A DNA stretch of 64,000 bases from Roseomonas sp. OT10 (lineage in GTDB: Bacteria > Pseudomonadota > Alphaproteobacteria > Acetobacterales > Acetobacteraceae): contig NZ_CP087719.1 in the NCBI RefSeq assembly GCF_020991085.1, positions 1,632,001-1,696,000 on the forward strand, given 5' to 3'. The position numbers and the translations under genes are program-made. The notes below the pieces were generated by a model. The model was not told the origin of the DNA. It did no database searches and was given only the letters and a program-made list of their open reading frames with translations. Positions 35,658-45,735 of the stretch are shown here, in pieces; within the stretch, counting starts at the first letter, position 1, and every line of letters starts with the position of its first letter.

Positions 35658-36713
35658 TCAGGCGCCGTGCCCGGCCGCCCGCTTCCGGCCGGGGAGGAGG
35701 CGCAGCGCGGGGGAGAGCCCGTGCTCCACCACGGGGATCAGCAGGCCGCCCGCCGCGAGGCCGACCAGCGCCGAGCCGGCGGCGCCCACCAGCCACTCCA
35801 CCGCCCCGCCCGCGGCGGGGAGCAGGCGCCCCGCGGCCACGGCTAGGCCATGCAGCCAGTGGGCGGGCGCGGCCAGGCCGAGGCTCTCCGCCCCGTGCAG
35901 CAGGATGCCGCCGCCGACCCAGAGCATGGCCGCCGTGCCGACCATGGCGAGGAGGCGCAGGAAGGGCGGCATCCCCTTCACCAGCCCCCGCCCCAGCGCC
36001 TGGGTCAGCGGGCGCAGCGCGCGGTCGCCCCCCGTCTCCTCCCCCGTGGCGCGGCGCAGCCCGAGCAGGCTGGAGGCCGGGCGCGGATTGGCCGCCAGCG
36101 CCACGCCGGCATCGTCCGCCTTCACGATCAGCGCCACGCCGCCATAGACCAGCCCGGTGATGGCGGTGCCGACGACGGCCAGGATGACCGCCTGGGCCCA
36201 GAGGGAGGGCGTCTCCAGCGAGGAAAGGGTCAGCGCCATGATCTCGGCGGAGAGGATGAAGTCCGTCTTGATCGCGCCGGCGACGCGCTGCTCCTCCAGC
36301 CGGGCGGCATCGACCGGGGCGGCGCCGGTGGCCGCCTCGTGCGCCTCGGCCGCGTGCCGGCGCAGGGCGTGGAACACCTTCTCCGCCCCCTCGTAGCAGA
36401 GATAGGCGCCGCCCAGCATCAGCAGCGGCGTGATCGCCCAGGGTGCGAAGGCGCTGAGCAGCAGCGCCGCCGGCAGCAGGAAGAGCAGCTTGTTCTTCAG
36501 CGAGCCGAGCGCGATCCGCCCGACGATCGGCAGCTCCCGCGCCGCGGCCAGGCCGGTGACGTAGCGCGGCGTCACCGCCGCGTCGTCGATCACCACGCCC
36601 ACCGCCTTGGAGCCAGCCCGCCCCGCCTGCGCCACCACGTCGTCCAGCGAGGCGGCGGACAGCTTGGTCAGCGCCACCACGTCATCCAGCAGCGCCAGCA
36701 GCCCCGTGCTCAC
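35658..36713 (-). CDS. DUF808/YedI-family membrane protein
   Basis: A 351-residue multi-pass membrane protein of the DUF808 (YedI) family. It opens STGLLALLDDVVALTKLSAA, followed by ELPIVGRIALGSLKNK, FAPWAITPLLMLGGAYLCYEG and IKTDFILSAEIMALTL. GTG 36713 is chosen because the conserved N-terminus begins there and GGGA precedes it. It sits between phnC and phnD on the same strand, which is not a usual place for it. Function in any species is unknown to me. Confidence 0.85.
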   Translation of the reverse strand: MSTGLLALLDDVVALTKLSAASLDDVVAQAGRAGSKAVGVVIDDAAVTPRYVTGLAAARELPIVGRIALGSLKNKLLFLLPAALLLSAFAPWAITPLLMLGGAYLCYEGAEKVFHALRRHAAEAHEAATGAAPVDAARLEEQRVAGAIKTDFILSAEIMALTLSSLETPSLWAQAVILAVVGTAITGLVYGGVALIVKADDAGVALAANPRPASSLLGLRRATGEETGGDRALRPLTQALGRGLVKGMPPFLRLLAMVGTAAMLWVGGGILLHGAESLGLAAPAHWLHGLAVAAGRLLPAAGGAVEWLVGAAGSALVGLAAGGLLIPVVEHGLSPALRLLPGRKRAAGHGA

Positions 36714-36794
36714 GATCCCGTCTTCCCGGCCTGTCGCGCAGGGTAATGCCGGACGGGCCACGCGGAATGCAACGGGCGTGCGGGACGCAGCGGG

Positions 36795-37595
36795 TCAGGC
36801 CGCGCCGGCATGCTCGCGCCCAATCTCGCGCCCGGCGGCGAACTCCTCCTCCGACACGCCGTAGATCTCGCGCACCCGCAGCGGGGTCAGTTCCTCCGGC
36901 GTGCCGTCGAACACCACCTTGCCCCGCTGCATGGCGACGATCCGGCCGCAGTATTCGCGCGCGGTGTCGAGGTGGTGCAGGTTCACCAGCACGGTCAGCC
37001 CCTCGCGCCGGTTCACGTCGCGCAGCGCGCCCATCACCACCTCCGCGTTGCGCGGGTCGAGCGAGGCGATGGGCTCGTCCGCCAGGATCAGCCTCGGCTC
37101 CTGCATCAGGGCGCGGGCGATGGCGACGCGCTGCTGCTGCCCGCCCGAGAGCGTGTCCGCCCGTTGCAGCGCCACCTCCACCAGGTCGAAGCGGTCGAGG
37201 GTGGTGAGCGCCAGCGCCCGCTCGGCGGGGGTGAAGAGGCCGAGCAGGGAGGTGACGGCGCCCCAGGCGCCGGGCCGCCGGTTCAGCCGGCCGATCAGCA
37301 CGTTGGTCAGCACGTCCAGCCGCTGCACCAGGTTGAACTGCTGGAAGATCATGGCGCAGTCGCTGCGCCAGTCGCGCAGGCCCTGGCCGCGCAGGGCGGT
37401 GACATCGCGCCCGTCGTGCAGGATGCGGCCGGCGCTGGGCTCGGTCAGCCGGTTGATCATGCGCAGCAGGGTGGACTTGCCCGCGCCGGAGCGGCCGATG
37501 ATGCCCACCATCTGCCCGTCGGGGACGGCGAGCGTCACCCCGTCCACCGCCGCCCGGTCGCCGAAGCGGCGGGTCAGGTCCTGAAGCTCCAGCAT
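36795..37595 (-). CDS. phnC: Phosphonate ABC transporter ATP-binding protein PhnC
   Basis: A 266-residue ABC ATPase with Walker [11 protein letters not shown]-loop [13 protein letters not shown], signature LSGGQQQR, Walker B LILADEP and switch His in [10 protein letters not shown]. The [17 protein letters not shown] start and [13 protein letters not shown] are typical for PhnC. AAGGGAT lies before ATG 37595. It heads the leftward phn operon and energises uptake through the two PhnE permeases. Confidence 0.93.
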   Translation of the reverse strand: MLELQDLTRRFGDRAAVDGVTLAVPDGQMVGIIGRSGAGKSTLLRMINRLTEPSAGRILHDGRDVTALRGQGLRDWRSDCAMIFQQFNLVQRLDVLTNVLIGRLNRRPGAWGAVTSLLGLFTPAERALALTTLDRFDLVEVALQRADTLSGGQQQRVAIARALMQEPRLILADEPIASLDPRNAEVVMGALRDVNRREGLTVLVNLHHLDTAREYCGRIVAMQRGKVVFDGTPEELTPLRVREIYGVSEEEFAAGREIGREHAGAA

Positions 37596-37677
37596 GCACG
37601 ATCCCTTCCGGCCTGCGGCAAGCCTCACCGCCGATCCTCCGGCACGCAACGCCGGGCGGGAGCGGCCGCGCCCGCCC

Positions 37678-38376
37678 TCAGGCGCCCCAGTGGCCCGTCT
37701 GGACGATGCGCAGGTAGCTTGCCACCGAATCCCGCGTCGCCTCGGTGTTGCCCACCGTCTGCGGGTAGACCTGCGACAGCTCCCGCGTGAGGTTGGCCGC
37801 CTGGGCCCGCAGGTCGGCGCCCTGGGCGATGCTGGGGGGCGCCAGCCCGCCCATCTTGATCAGCGTGGTCCAGTCCGCGCGGTAGACCTTGGCCTCGCGC
37901 TTCTCCTGGCCGGTCATGCGCCGCTCGATCCCGCCGCCATGCGCGCTGTTCACCCCGCGCGCGCAGGGCAGCAGCAGGACGAAGCCGATGCCGTCGCGCT
38001 TCGCCTGCTCGCGCGGGAAGACATGGTCCACCGCCTGGCCGGACAGGACAGCGCCATGCTCGGCCGCCGGCAGCACCGTGGCCAGGATCTCGCGCCGGAA
38101 GGCGGGATCGTAGCCGTTCACCAGCGGGTCGATGTAGAGGTAGGGGATCGGCCAGCCCGGATAGCGCACCCGCGCGGCGGGGCCCGGCAGCATCTCCACC
38201 GCGATCTGGCCGAGGTCGCGATACTTGCCGAGCCCGTTGCGCCCGTCCAGCGCCGGGAAGGCGACCATCAGGTCGAGCGGCCAGACCTTCGGATCGGGCG
38301 GAGCGAGGTTCTGTACATGCGCCGCGACCTGCTGCCGCAGTGCCGTGGTGAACGATGCGGCCGTGCCGAACATCAT
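37678..38376 (-). CDS. Hypothetical protein
   Basis: A 232-residue soluble-looking protein without signal peptide or membrane helix. I do not recognise the family. Visible features are an early Ala/Gln-rich helix ([19 protein letters not shown]), a [14 protein letters not shown] segment and a late [15 protein letters not shown] stretch. It lies between the sugar aminotransferase and phnC, same strand as both, 48 bp after the former, so it could be the last gene of the polysaccharide operon. Confidence 0.65.
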   Translation of the reverse strand: MMFGTAASFTTALRQQVAAHVQNLAPPDPKVWPLDLMVAFPALDGRNGLGKYRDLGQIAVEMLPGPAARVRYPGWPIPYLYIDPLVNGYDPAFRREILATVLPAAEHGAVLSGQAVDHVFPREQAKRDGIGFVLLLPCARGVNSAHGGGIERRMTGQEKREAKVYRADWTTLIKMGGLAPPSIAQGADLRAQAANLTRELSQVYPQTVGNTEATRDSVASYLRIVQTGHWGA

Positions 38377-38424
38377 GATCCGCCTCGAGATCCGTGGCGG
38401 CGCTCCCCGCCCGCCCCGGGGGCG

Positions 38425-39570
38425 TCAGAGCGCCGAACGCACAGCCTGGCAGACGCGATCCGCCTGCGCCTCATCCATATAGGCGTGGATCGGCAGGTGC
38501 AGGATTCGCGTCGCCAGGTCCTCGCTGACCGGCAGCGGCGCGGCGCCGGCGTGGTGGTCGCGATAGGCGGGCTGGTGGTGCAGCGGCAGCGGGTAGTAGA
38601 TCGCCGTCGGCACGCCGGCGGCCTTGCACGCCTCCTGCACGCGCGGCCGCGCCCCGGCGTCCGGCAGCACGATGGGGAAGTAGCCGAAGGCATGCACCGC
38701 GCCGGGAATCTCGGCGGTGAGCTGCACGGCGTTGGACAGCCGCTGGCCGTACCAGCCGGCGACCTCCGTGCGGGCACGCAGCTCCTCCTCCATCAGCGGC
38801 AGCTTGCACAGCAGGATCGCCGCCTGGAGCGTGTCCAGCCGCCCGTTCATCCCCGTGCGCAGCACCTGGTAGCGGGTCGTGCCCTCGCCGTGCGAGCGCA
38901 GAGAGCGGTACAGCTCCGCCGTCTCCGCGTCGTCGGTCAGCAGCGCGCCGCCGTCGCCATACCCGCCCAGCGTCTTGGTCGGGTAGAAGGACAGCGCCGT
39001 GGCATGCGCCCAGGTGCCGAGCTTCTTCCCGTGCAGCGAGGCGCCGAAGGCCTGGGCCGCGTCGTCGAGGGCGAACATCCCCTCCGCCGCGCAGAGGTCG
39101 AGCAGGGCGGGCCAGTCCGCCGGCAGGCCGAACAGGTCCACCCCCACCACGGCGCGCGGGCGCAGCTTCCCGTCCGCCTTCACCGCGGCGATGCGGCGCC
39201 GCAGGTCGGCGAGGTCGATGTTGAAGGTGCGTGGGTCGACATCGACGAAGACGGGCGTGGCGCCGAGCACCAGCGGCACCTCGGCCGTCGCGGTGTAGGT
39301 GAAGGCGGGCAGGAAGACCGCGTCGCCGCGCCCGATCCCCGCGCCCATCATCGCGATCTGCAGCGCGTCGGTGCCGGAGGAGACGCCGACCGCGTGCTTC
39401 GCGCCGGCATACTCGCACAGCTTCGCCTCCAGCTCCGTCACCTCCGGGCCCAGGACGAAGCGGCCGCTGTCCAGCACGGCGGCGATGCGCCGGTTCAGCT
39501 CGGCGCGGATGGGGGCCTGCTGCGCCTGCATGTCGAAGAAGGCGATGGGTCGGTCGGTCGCGGCGGTCAT
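38425..39570 (-). CDS. DegT/DnrJ/EryC1 sugar aminotransferase (WbpE-like)
   Basis: A 381-residue PLP enzyme. It has FVLGPEVTELEAKLCEYAG, VGVSSGTDALQIAMM, FALDDAAQAFGA (PLP Asp), and the Schiff-base Lys in SFYPTKTLGGYGDGG. It transaminates a keto nucleotide-sugar. With the neighbouring UDP-GlcNAc 6-dehydrogenase-like gene it would fit a WbpE-type step on a 3-keto uronate, but WbpB and WbpD homologues are not in the window, so the product is uncertain. ATG 39570 opens the conserved protein (RPIAFFDMQAQ). Confidence 0.9.
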   Translation of the reverse strand: MTAATDRPIAFFDMQAQQAPIRAELNRRIAAVLDSGRFVLGPEVTELEAKLCEYAGAKHAVGVSSGTDALQIAMMGAGIGRGDAVFLPAFTYTATAEVPLVLGATPVFVDVDPRTFNIDLADLRRRIAAVKADGKLRPRAVVGVDLFGLPADWPALLDLCAAEGMFALDDAAQAFGASLHGKKLGTWAHATALSFYPTKTLGGYGDGGALLTDDAETAELYRSLRSHGEGTTRYQVLRTGMNGRLDTLQAAILLCKLPLMEEELRARTEVAGWYGQRLSNAVQLTAEIPGAVHAFGYFPIVLPDAGARPRVQEACKAAGVPTAIYYPLPLHHQPAYRDHHAGAAPLPVSEDLATRILHLPIHAYMDEAQADRVCQAVRSAL

Positions 39571-39683
39571 GCGGTATCCGGTCACTGGCACGCCAAGCCC
39601 GCCGGTGCCGCCGATGGCGGCGCCGCAGGACGGCACGGTTTCGCGGGGCGGGCGGTGCGGCCGGCCGGCCGCGCCACCTGTCC

Positions 39684-41153
39684 TCAGGCCTGGACGATGT
39701 AGGCCCCACCCGGCCACCCGGCCAAGTCACCCTTCGTATCGCCCGGCAATGTGACGGCCGCCGCGTTCGCCGCCTCCTCCGGGTCGGACCAGCCGGCCTG
39801 GGCCTCGGCCATGCCCGCCACCCGTTCCGCCGGCGCGGCGCCGGCCTGCGGGAGCGGGCGGCGCAGCGCCCCGCGCGTGTCCACCACCAGCCGCGCGTGG
39901 CGGCCGACCAGGGCCAGGTCCATGCAGCGGTGCGGCGTGACCACCACCACCGCGTCCTGGGCGGCGAGCGTCGCGGCGTCCAGCGGCAGGCTGGCGAGGT
40001 CCGGCGCCTCGCCCGACAGGCGGCGGGTGACGGGGAAGCGCGGCACCAGCGGGTCGTGGTAGCCGACCGCCGCGCCGTGCGAGGCCAGGATGCGGAAGAT
40101 CTCCACCGCCGGGCTCTCCCGCGTGTCGGGCACGTCCGGCTTGTAGGCGAGGCCGAGCAGCAGCACCTTCGCCCCGCGCAGCGTCACTCCGCGCGCGTCC
40201 AGCGCGTCGCGCAGCCGGTCCACCACGTAGCGCGGCTGGGCATCGTTCACCCGGCCCGCCAGCTCGATGAAGTCGCTCGGCACGCCCAGCTCGCGCGACT
40301 TCCAGGCCAGGTAGTAGGGATCGACGGGGATGCAGTGTCCGCCCAGCCCGGGGCCGGGGCGGAAGGGCATGAAGCCGAAGGGCTTGGTGGCGGCGGCGTC
40401 GATGACCTCGTGCACGTCGAGGTTCATCGCATGGGACAGGCGCTTCAGCTCGTTCACCAGCCCGATGTTCACGGCGCGGAACACGTTCTCGTAGCACTTG
40501 GCCAGCTCGGCCGCGGCGAGGGAGGAGACGGGCACCAGCGATTCCGCCACCGGCCCGTACAGTGCCTTGCCGACGGAAAGGCAGGCCCGCGTCGCCCCCG
40601 CCAGCAGCTTGGGCATGCGCGAGACGGTGCCGAGGGGGTTGCCCGGGTCCTCTCGCTCGGGGCTGTAGAGGCAGAAGGCGTCCTCGCCCACCAGCAGCCC
40701 GGCGGCGCGGAAGGCGGGCAGGACGTATTCCTCCGTCGTGCCGGGATAGGTCGTGCTCTCCAGCGAGACGGCCTGGCCCGGGCGCAGGTACGGGCCGAGC
40801 GCCGCCAGCGTCTCGCGCACCGCGGTCAGGTCCGGTTCCTTGTGCGGCCCGATGGGCGTGGGGACGCAGATCACCACCGCGTCGCAGTCCCGCGCCGCCG
40901 CCATGTCGCCATGCGCCACCATGCCCGAACGCGCCACGCGCGCATCGGCGATGCCGTGGACAGGGCTGCGGCCGGCGTTGATGGCGTCCACCTTGGCCGG
41001 GTCGGTGTCGAAGCCGGCGACGGGGAAGCCCAGCTCCGCGAAGCGCAGCGCCAGCGGCAGGCCGGCATAGCCCAGCCCCACCACGCCGATGCGCGCCTGC
41101 CGTTCGTCGAGGCGCCGGATCAGCATCCGCGCGGCGTCGGGCAGGGGCTTCAT
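39684..41153 (-). CDS. Nucleotide-sugar dehydrogenase (UDP-GlcNAc 6-dehydrogenase, WbpA-like)
   Basis: A 489-residue NAD-dependent dehydrogenase that oxidises C6 of a UDP-sugar to the uronate. It has an N-terminal Rossmann fold (GVVGLGYAGLPLALRFAELG), VICVPTPIG, SLESTTYPGTTEEYV, KCYENVFRAVNIGLVNELK, and the catalytic Cys in GPGLGGHCIPVDPYYL. The sequence style is that of the WbpA branch rather than UDP-glucose dehydrogenase. A C-terminal extension of about 40 residues is not part of the core. The gene lies 82 bp after the WbpM-like gene. Confidence 0.9.
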   Translation of the reverse strand: MKPLPDAARMLIRRLDERQARIGVVGLGYAGLPLALRFAELGFPVAGFDTDPAKVDAINAGRSPVHGIADARVARSGMVAHGDMAAARDCDAVVICVPTPIGPHKEPDLTAVRETLAALGPYLRPGQAVSLESTTYPGTTEEYVLPAFRAAGLLVGEDAFCLYSPEREDPGNPLGTVSRMPKLLAGATRACLSVGKALYGPVAESLVPVSSLAAAELAKCYENVFRAVNIGLVNELKRLSHAMNLDVHEVIDAAATKPFGFMPFRPGPGLGGHCIPVDPYYLAWKSRELGVPSDFIELAGRVNDAQPRYVVDRLRDALDARGVTLRGAKVLLLGLAYKPDVPDTRESPAVEIFRILASHGAAVGYHDPLVPRFPVTRRLSGEAPDLASLPLDAATLAAQDAVVVVTPHRCMDLALVGRHARLVVDTRGALRRPLPQAGAAPAERVAGMAEAQAGWSDPEEAANAAAVTLPGDTKGDLAGWPGGAYIVQA

Positions 41154-41235
41154 GGCTCGGGCCTCGCGGCGAAGGGATGGCCGCCCCGCGCCCCGGCGGG
41201 CGCCCGCGACGGATCGGTCGTCGCGGGCGCGCCGC

Positions 41236-43218
41236 TCAAGCCCGGCCCGCCGCCGCGTGGTGCGGGTCGTGGTCGAACTCGGGCACGAGGCGCGCGAGCT
41301 GCGCCAGCGCGGCGCGCGGCTGGCCGGTGCGGCAGGCGGCCGCGATCTCGTCGATGGCGCGGCCGACCAGCGCCGCGTCGGCGGTGCGGGGGGTGGCGAC
41401 CAGCAGGCCGGGGAACTGCGTCGGGCGCGGCGGCTCCTGCCCGTGGAACAGCTCCTCGTAGAGCTTCTCCCCGGGGCGCAGGCCGGTGAAGCGGATCTCC
41501 ACATCCTCGTCCGGGCGCAGCCCGGCGAGCCGGATCATGCGGCGGGCGAGGTCCACGATCTTCACCGGCTCGCCCATGTCGAGCACGAAGATCCCGCCCT
41601 CGCGCAGCTCCGGCGGCTGGCCGGCGCGGTCCCCGGCCCCGGCCGCGCCGCCGGCCCGGAACTCCTCCGCATCGGCCACGCCGACGACGCTCGCCTGGAG
41701 GACGAGCCCCACCGCCTCGCGCACCGTCATGAAGTAGCGGCGCATGTCGGGATGCGTCACGGTCAGCGGCCCGCCGCGCTCCAGCTGCCGGCGGAACAGC
41801 GGCACGACGGAGCCGGTGGAGCCCAGCACGTTGCCGAAGCGCACGGTGACGCAGCGCATCCCGCCGCTCTGCCGCGCCTGCACGTCCAGCGCCTGGCAGT
41901 ACATCTCCGCCAGGCGCTTGGAGGCGCCCATCACGCTGGTCGGGTTCACCGCCTTGTCGGTGGAGATGAAGACCATCGCCGTCGCGCCGGCCGCGCGGGC
42001 GGCGTCCGCCACGATGCGCGTGCCCTGGGCGTTGGTCAGCAGCCCCTCGGCCGGGTCGTTCTCCACCATCGGCACGTGCTTCAGCGCGGCGGCGTGGAAG
42101 ACCAGCTCCGGCCGCGTCTCCTCGACCAGCCGCTTCAGCCGCGCCTCGTCGCGCACGTCCGCCAGCACGGCGCGGCGCGGCACGGTGGGGTGCCGCTCGC
42201 CCAGCTCCAGGTCGATCGAGTAGAGCGCGAACTCGCCATGGTCGAGCAGGGTCAGCATGGCCGGCCCCAGCGCCGCCACCTGCCGCGCCAGCTCGCCGCC
42301 GATGGTTCCGCCCGCGCCCGTCACCAGTACGCGCCGCCCCTGCACCAGCCGTGCCATGCCCTCGCGGTCCAGCGGCACCTGCGGCCGGTCCAGCAGCTCC
42401 TCGATGCCGACGGGGCGCAGGACCAGCCGCCTGGCCGGGGCGCCGTTGCGCTCGCCATGGGAGTCCAGCGCGGCCGGGTCGAGCGTGGTGGGGCGCGGTG
42501 CGCGGCGGACCGCGATGCCGTGCCGGTCGGCCGCGTCCAGCAGCGCCTCCAGCGGCTTGCCGGACAGGTCCGGCCCGACGACCACCAGCAGGGCGGGCAG
42601 GCGGCCGTCGGCACGCAGCCGCTCCAGCACCTCCGCGGCGTCGTCCAGCGCGCCCAGGATCGGCACCCCCTGGATGCGGCGCCCGGCCTGCCGCGCGCGC
42701 GGCGCCAGCAGGCCCAGAACCTGGAAGCCGGGCGAGCGCTGTGCCGCCAGGGCCCGCAGGAACAGGTCCGCCGCCTCGCCCGAGCCGGCGAGCAGCGCGC
42801 TGCGCGGCGGTGCGTCGGAGACGGGCCCGGCCCGGTGCGAGTGCCGCAGCCGGCCGATCGCCCGCGCCCCGCCGAGCAGGGTGACGAGGGCCGCGGCATG
42901 CACCGCCGGGAAGGCCAGGTTCGGAGGCCGCCAGCCGCCGAAGGCGTGCAGCCCCGCCCAGAACAGCGCGGCGGTGCCCAGGCTGGCGCCGACCACCGCC
43001 ACCTGGTCCGGCAGGCCGGCGAAGCGCCAGTACTGCCGCGGCAGGCCAAGCGGCACGGCGACGGCCAGGAAGGCCGCCACCAGCCCGGACAGGGCGGGCG
43101 GCCACCAGCCGCCGGGGGGCCAGGCGCCGGGCGCCGCGACCCAGAGGGCCAGCGGCAGGGCCAGCAGCGTCAGCGCCAGGTCGAGGGAGAGGTTCAGCAG
43201 AATGCGTCGGGGCGCCAT
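41236..43218 (-). CDS. Membrane-bound nucleotide-sugar 4,6-dehydratase (WbpM/PglF-like)
   Basis: A 660-residue protein: four N-terminal helices (about 1-125), a CoA-binding-like Rossmann region (about 140-260), then the short-chain dehydratase domain with VLVTGAGGTIGGELARQ, FHAAALKHVPMVE and FISTDKAVNPTSVMGASKR. The catalytic Tyr of SDR enzymes is Met here (Met-x-x-x-Lys), as is known for WbpM. RFGNVLGSTGSVVPLF and FTGLRPGEKLYEELF follow. It makes UDP-4-keto-6-deoxy-GlcNAc, the entry point to N-acetyl-fucosamine, quinovosamine or bacillosamine. ATG 43218 is the start of the first helix. Confidence 0.92.
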   Translation of the reverse strand: MAPRRILLNLSLDLALTLLALPLALWVAAPGAWPPGGWWPPALSGLVAAFLAVAVPLGLPRQYWRFAGLPDQVAVVGASLGTAALFWAGLHAFGGWRPPNLAFPAVHAAALVTLLGGARAIGRLRHSHRAGPVSDAPPRSALLAGSGEAADLFLRALAAQRSPGFQVLGLLAPRARQAGRRIQGVPILGALDDAAEVLERLRADGRLPALLVVVGPDLSGKPLEALLDAADRHGIAVRRAPRPTTLDPAALDSHGERNGAPARRLVLRPVGIEELLDRPQVPLDREGMARLVQGRRVLVTGAGGTIGGELARQVAALGPAMLTLLDHGEFALYSIDLELGERHPTVPRRAVLADVRDEARLKRLVEETRPELVFHAAALKHVPMVENDPAEGLLTNAQGTRIVADAARAAGATAMVFISTDKAVNPTSVMGASKRLAEMYCQALDVQARQSGGMRCVTVRFGNVLGSTGSVVPLFRRQLERGGPLTVTHPDMRRYFMTVREAVGLVLQASVVGVADAEEFRAGGAAGAGDRAGQPPELREGGIFVLDMGEPVKIVDLARRMIRLAGLRPDEDVEIRFTGLRPGEKLYEELFHGQEPPRPTQFPGLLVATPRTADAALVGRAIDEIAAACRTGQPRAALAQLARLVPEFDHDPHHAAAGRA

Positions 43219-43414
43219 CCTGCGTCCTCTAGAGCGGATCGGCGCAGGCTGGAAATCGCCTTCGCCGCGGGGCTGGGGCGCCAGGAGGGTCGGGACGGCG
43301 CCGGCCACGGCGGCGGGCAGGGCGAGGGCGACGGGGCGCGAGGCCCCGTTCCGCCCTGCCAGCCGCATCACGCCCCGGGGCAGCATGCCGTCCCGACCCT
43401 CTCCCCCGCGTTCC

Positions 43415-44599
43415 TCAGTGTCCCCCGGCGCGGCCCGGCACGGGGCCGGGCAGGGGCGCCAGCTCCTGGTACAGGCCGACCAGCCGCTCCGCCTCGCTCG
43501 CCCAGCCGAAGCGGCCCAGCGCCGCCGCCCGGCCATTGGCGCCCAGCAGGGCGCGGTGGGCGGGGTCGGACAGCTCCGCCACGGCGGCGGCGATGTCCGA
43601 GGGGCTGGTGGCATCGACCAGCAGGCCGCAGCGCGCCTCGCGCACCACCTCCGCCACCTCGGTCGCGAAGGCGGGGGCGATCACCGGCAGCCCGGCCAGC
43701 ATGCAGTCGAACAGCTTGTGCGGCAGCGCGAGGCGGTGGTTCTCGATTCCCGGCTGGAACAGCACCAGCCCGATATCCGCCTCCGCCGCCAGGGCCAGCG
43801 CGTCGGCCCGGGCGCGCCAGCCGTGCCGCTCGACCCGTTCGCCCAGCGCCAGGGCCTCCATCCGCTCCAGGAAGGCGGCCTCGCTGCCATCGGTGAAACG
43901 GCCGACCAGGGAGAGGCGCGTCCCCTCGGGGCAGAGCGCCAGGGCATCCAGCATCTCGTGGCTACCGCGCGAGCGGGTCAGCGCCCCCAGATGCACCAGC
44001 GTCACGGGCCCGGGGGCATGGATGCGCGGCAGCAGCGGCAGGGCCTCGGCGTAGTTGCGGACCGGCAGCAGCCGGGCGGCGGGGCCGAAATCCTGATCCA
44101 GCCCGTCCTTCGCCACCACCACGGCATCGGCCCGCGCCGCCATCCCGCGGCAGGCGAGTCGGATCGCCGCGCGGGCCACCGGCCGCAGCGGGCGCGGCAG
44201 GCGGTGGTCGAGGCGGGAGGGGTAGTGCTCGTGCACGTCCAGCACCACCCGCGCGCCGCTGCCCCGGGCGGCCAGCAGCGCGGCCAGCCAGGCATCCGGT
44301 TCCGAGGCGTGCAGCACCGCCGCGCCGCTGCGCCGGGCACGCCGCACCAGGGCCGGCAGGCCCAGCATCCGGCCGCGCCAGCCGCGCCGGCGGGCATAGG
44401 GCGAGAGTGCCACGCCCGCGGATTCGGCGGGGGCGGATTCGCCCGGGCAGATGTGCAGCACCTGCCAGCCGGCGGCGGCGAGGGCGGCGCCCTCCTTGCC
44501 CACGACCCGGACATCCTCCGGCGGATGGGCGGCGGAGAGCATGGCCACCACGGGGCCGCGCGCCATCGCGGCGGAGGCGGGATGCGGTGCGGTCGTCAT
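43415..44599 (-). CDS. GT4-type glycosyltransferase
   Basis: A 394-residue GT-B enzyme. The N-terminal acceptor domain starts near PVVAMLSAAHPPEDVRVV and includes LDVHEHYPSR. The C-terminal donor domain carries LVHLGALTRSRGSHEML and the PHKLFDCMLAGLPVIAP region, equivalent to the E-x7-E sugar-nucleotide motif. Predicted to add a sugar to the lipid-linked repeat. Its start overlaps the end of the WecB-like gene by four bases, which means tight coupling. Confidence 0.87.
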   Translation of the reverse strand: MTTAPHPASAAMARGPVVAMLSAAHPPEDVRVVGKEGAALAAAGWQVLHICPGESAPAESAGVALSPYARRRGWRGRMLGLPALVRRARRSGAAVLHASEPDAWLAALLAARGSGARVVLDVHEHYPSRLDHRLPRPLRPVARAAIRLACRGMAARADAVVVAKDGLDQDFGPAARLLPVRNYAEALPLLPRIHAPGPVTLVHLGALTRSRGSHEMLDALALCPEGTRLSLVGRFTDGSEAAFLERMEALALGERVERHGWRARADALALAAEADIGLVLFQPGIENHRLALPHKLFDCMLAGLPVIAPAFATEVAEVVREARCGLLVDATSPSDIAAAVAELSDPAHRALLGANGRAAALGRFGWASEAERLVGLYQELAPLPGPVPGRAGGH

Positions 44600-45735
44600 G
44601 CGGCCTCGGGGACGGCGTGGAGCGGATGCGGGCTGGCGGCCGCCAGGAACTCGGCGAGGTGCCGGGCCATCCGGGCCCCGGCCTGCCCGTCCCAGAGCGG
44701 GATCGGACGCGCCGGGGGCCAATGGCCGGCCACCACCTCCGCCACCCCGGCGGCCAGCCCCTCCGGCCGGACTAGGCGGTTCGCGCCGGATTCCAGCGTG
44801 GCCGGCCGTTCGGTGGAGGGGCGCAGCGTCAGGCAGGGCAGGTCCAGCACCGCCGCCTCCTCCTGGATCCCGCCGCTGTCGGTGGCGACCAGCCGGGCAT
44901 GGGCGAGCAGGCCGAGGAAAGCCGCATAGCCGAGCGGCGGCAGGACGCGCACGCCGGGGGGCGGGGCCAGCCCGGACTCCGCCAGTCGCCGGGCGGTGCG
45001 CGGATGCAGCGGCCAGGCCAGCGGCAGCCGCTCCGCCGCCGCGGCCACGCCGCGCAGCACCGCCGCCAGGGCCGTGGGGTCGTCCACATTGGACGGCCGG
45101 TGCAGGGTGAGCACGCCGTAGCCGCCGGGCTGCAGCCCGTCCGGCAGTGGCCGGGCGCGGGCGCCGGGAAGGGCGCGGAGCAGGCTGTCGATCATCGCGT
45201 TGCCGACGGCGCGGACCGCGTGGGCGGGGTGGCCCTCCGCCAGCAGCCGGGCCGCGGTGGCCTCGTCCGGGGCCCAGAGCAGGTTGCTCACGGCGTCCAT
45301 GGCACGGCGGTTGATCTCCTCCGGCATGTCCTGCTCGCCGCAGCGCAGCCCGGCCTCCAGATGCGCCACCGGGATGGCCAGCTTGCGCGCGGCCAGCGTC
45401 GCGGCCAGCCCGCCATCCACGTCGCCCGGCACCACCGCCAGCACGGGGCGCCGTTCCGCCCAGAGCGCGCCGCAGGCCATCAGGGTGCGGCCCGTCAGCT
45501 CCGCATGGGAGCCGCCGGCGATGCCCAGGGAGATGCCCGGCGCCGGCAGGCCGAGATCGGCGAGGTGGTCCGCGAACATCGCCGCGTCGTGATGCTGGCC
45601 GGTGTGGAGCAGCACGGGCGTGGCGCCCACCGGGTGCTCGCGCAGGGCATGCCAGAGCGCGGCGATCTTGGGCAGGTTCGGGCGTGCGGCGACGACCAGG
45701 TGCAGCTCGGGCGCGGGAGGGGCGGCGGGGCGCAT
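44596..45735 (-). CDS. wecB: UDP-N-acetylglucosamine 2-epimerase (WecB-like)
   Basis: A 379-residue enzyme of the WecB fold. Landmarks are LLHTGQHHDAAMF, VPGDVDGGLAATLAARK, VAHLEAGLRCGEQDMPEEINR, LTLHRPSNVDD and TDSGGIQEEAAVLDLPCLTLR. Catalytic Asp/Glu/His blocks are present. It interconverts a UDP-HexNAc with its 2-epimer (GlcNAc/ManNAc or a derived sugar, as with WbpI). It overlaps both neighbours by 1-4 bases. The family is firm; the precise sugar is unknown. Confidence 0.9.
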   Translation of the reverse strand: MRPAAPPAPELHLVVAARPNLPKIAALWHALREHPVGATPVLLHTGQHHDAAMFADHLADLGLPAPGISLGIAGGSHAELTGRTLMACGALWAERRPVLAVVPGDVDGGLAATLAARKLAIPVAHLEAGLRCGEQDMPEEINRRAMDAVSNLLWAPDEATAARLLAEGHPAHAVRAVGNAMIDSLLRALPGARARPLPDGLQPGGYGVLTLHRPSNVDDPTALAAVLRGVAAAAERLPLAWPLHPRTARRLAESGLAPPPGVRVLPPLGYAAFLGLLAHARLVATDSGGIQEEAAVLDLPCLTLRPSTERPATLESGANRLVRPEGLAAGVAEVVAGHWPPARPIPLWDGQAGARMARHLAEFLAAASPHPLHAVPEAA

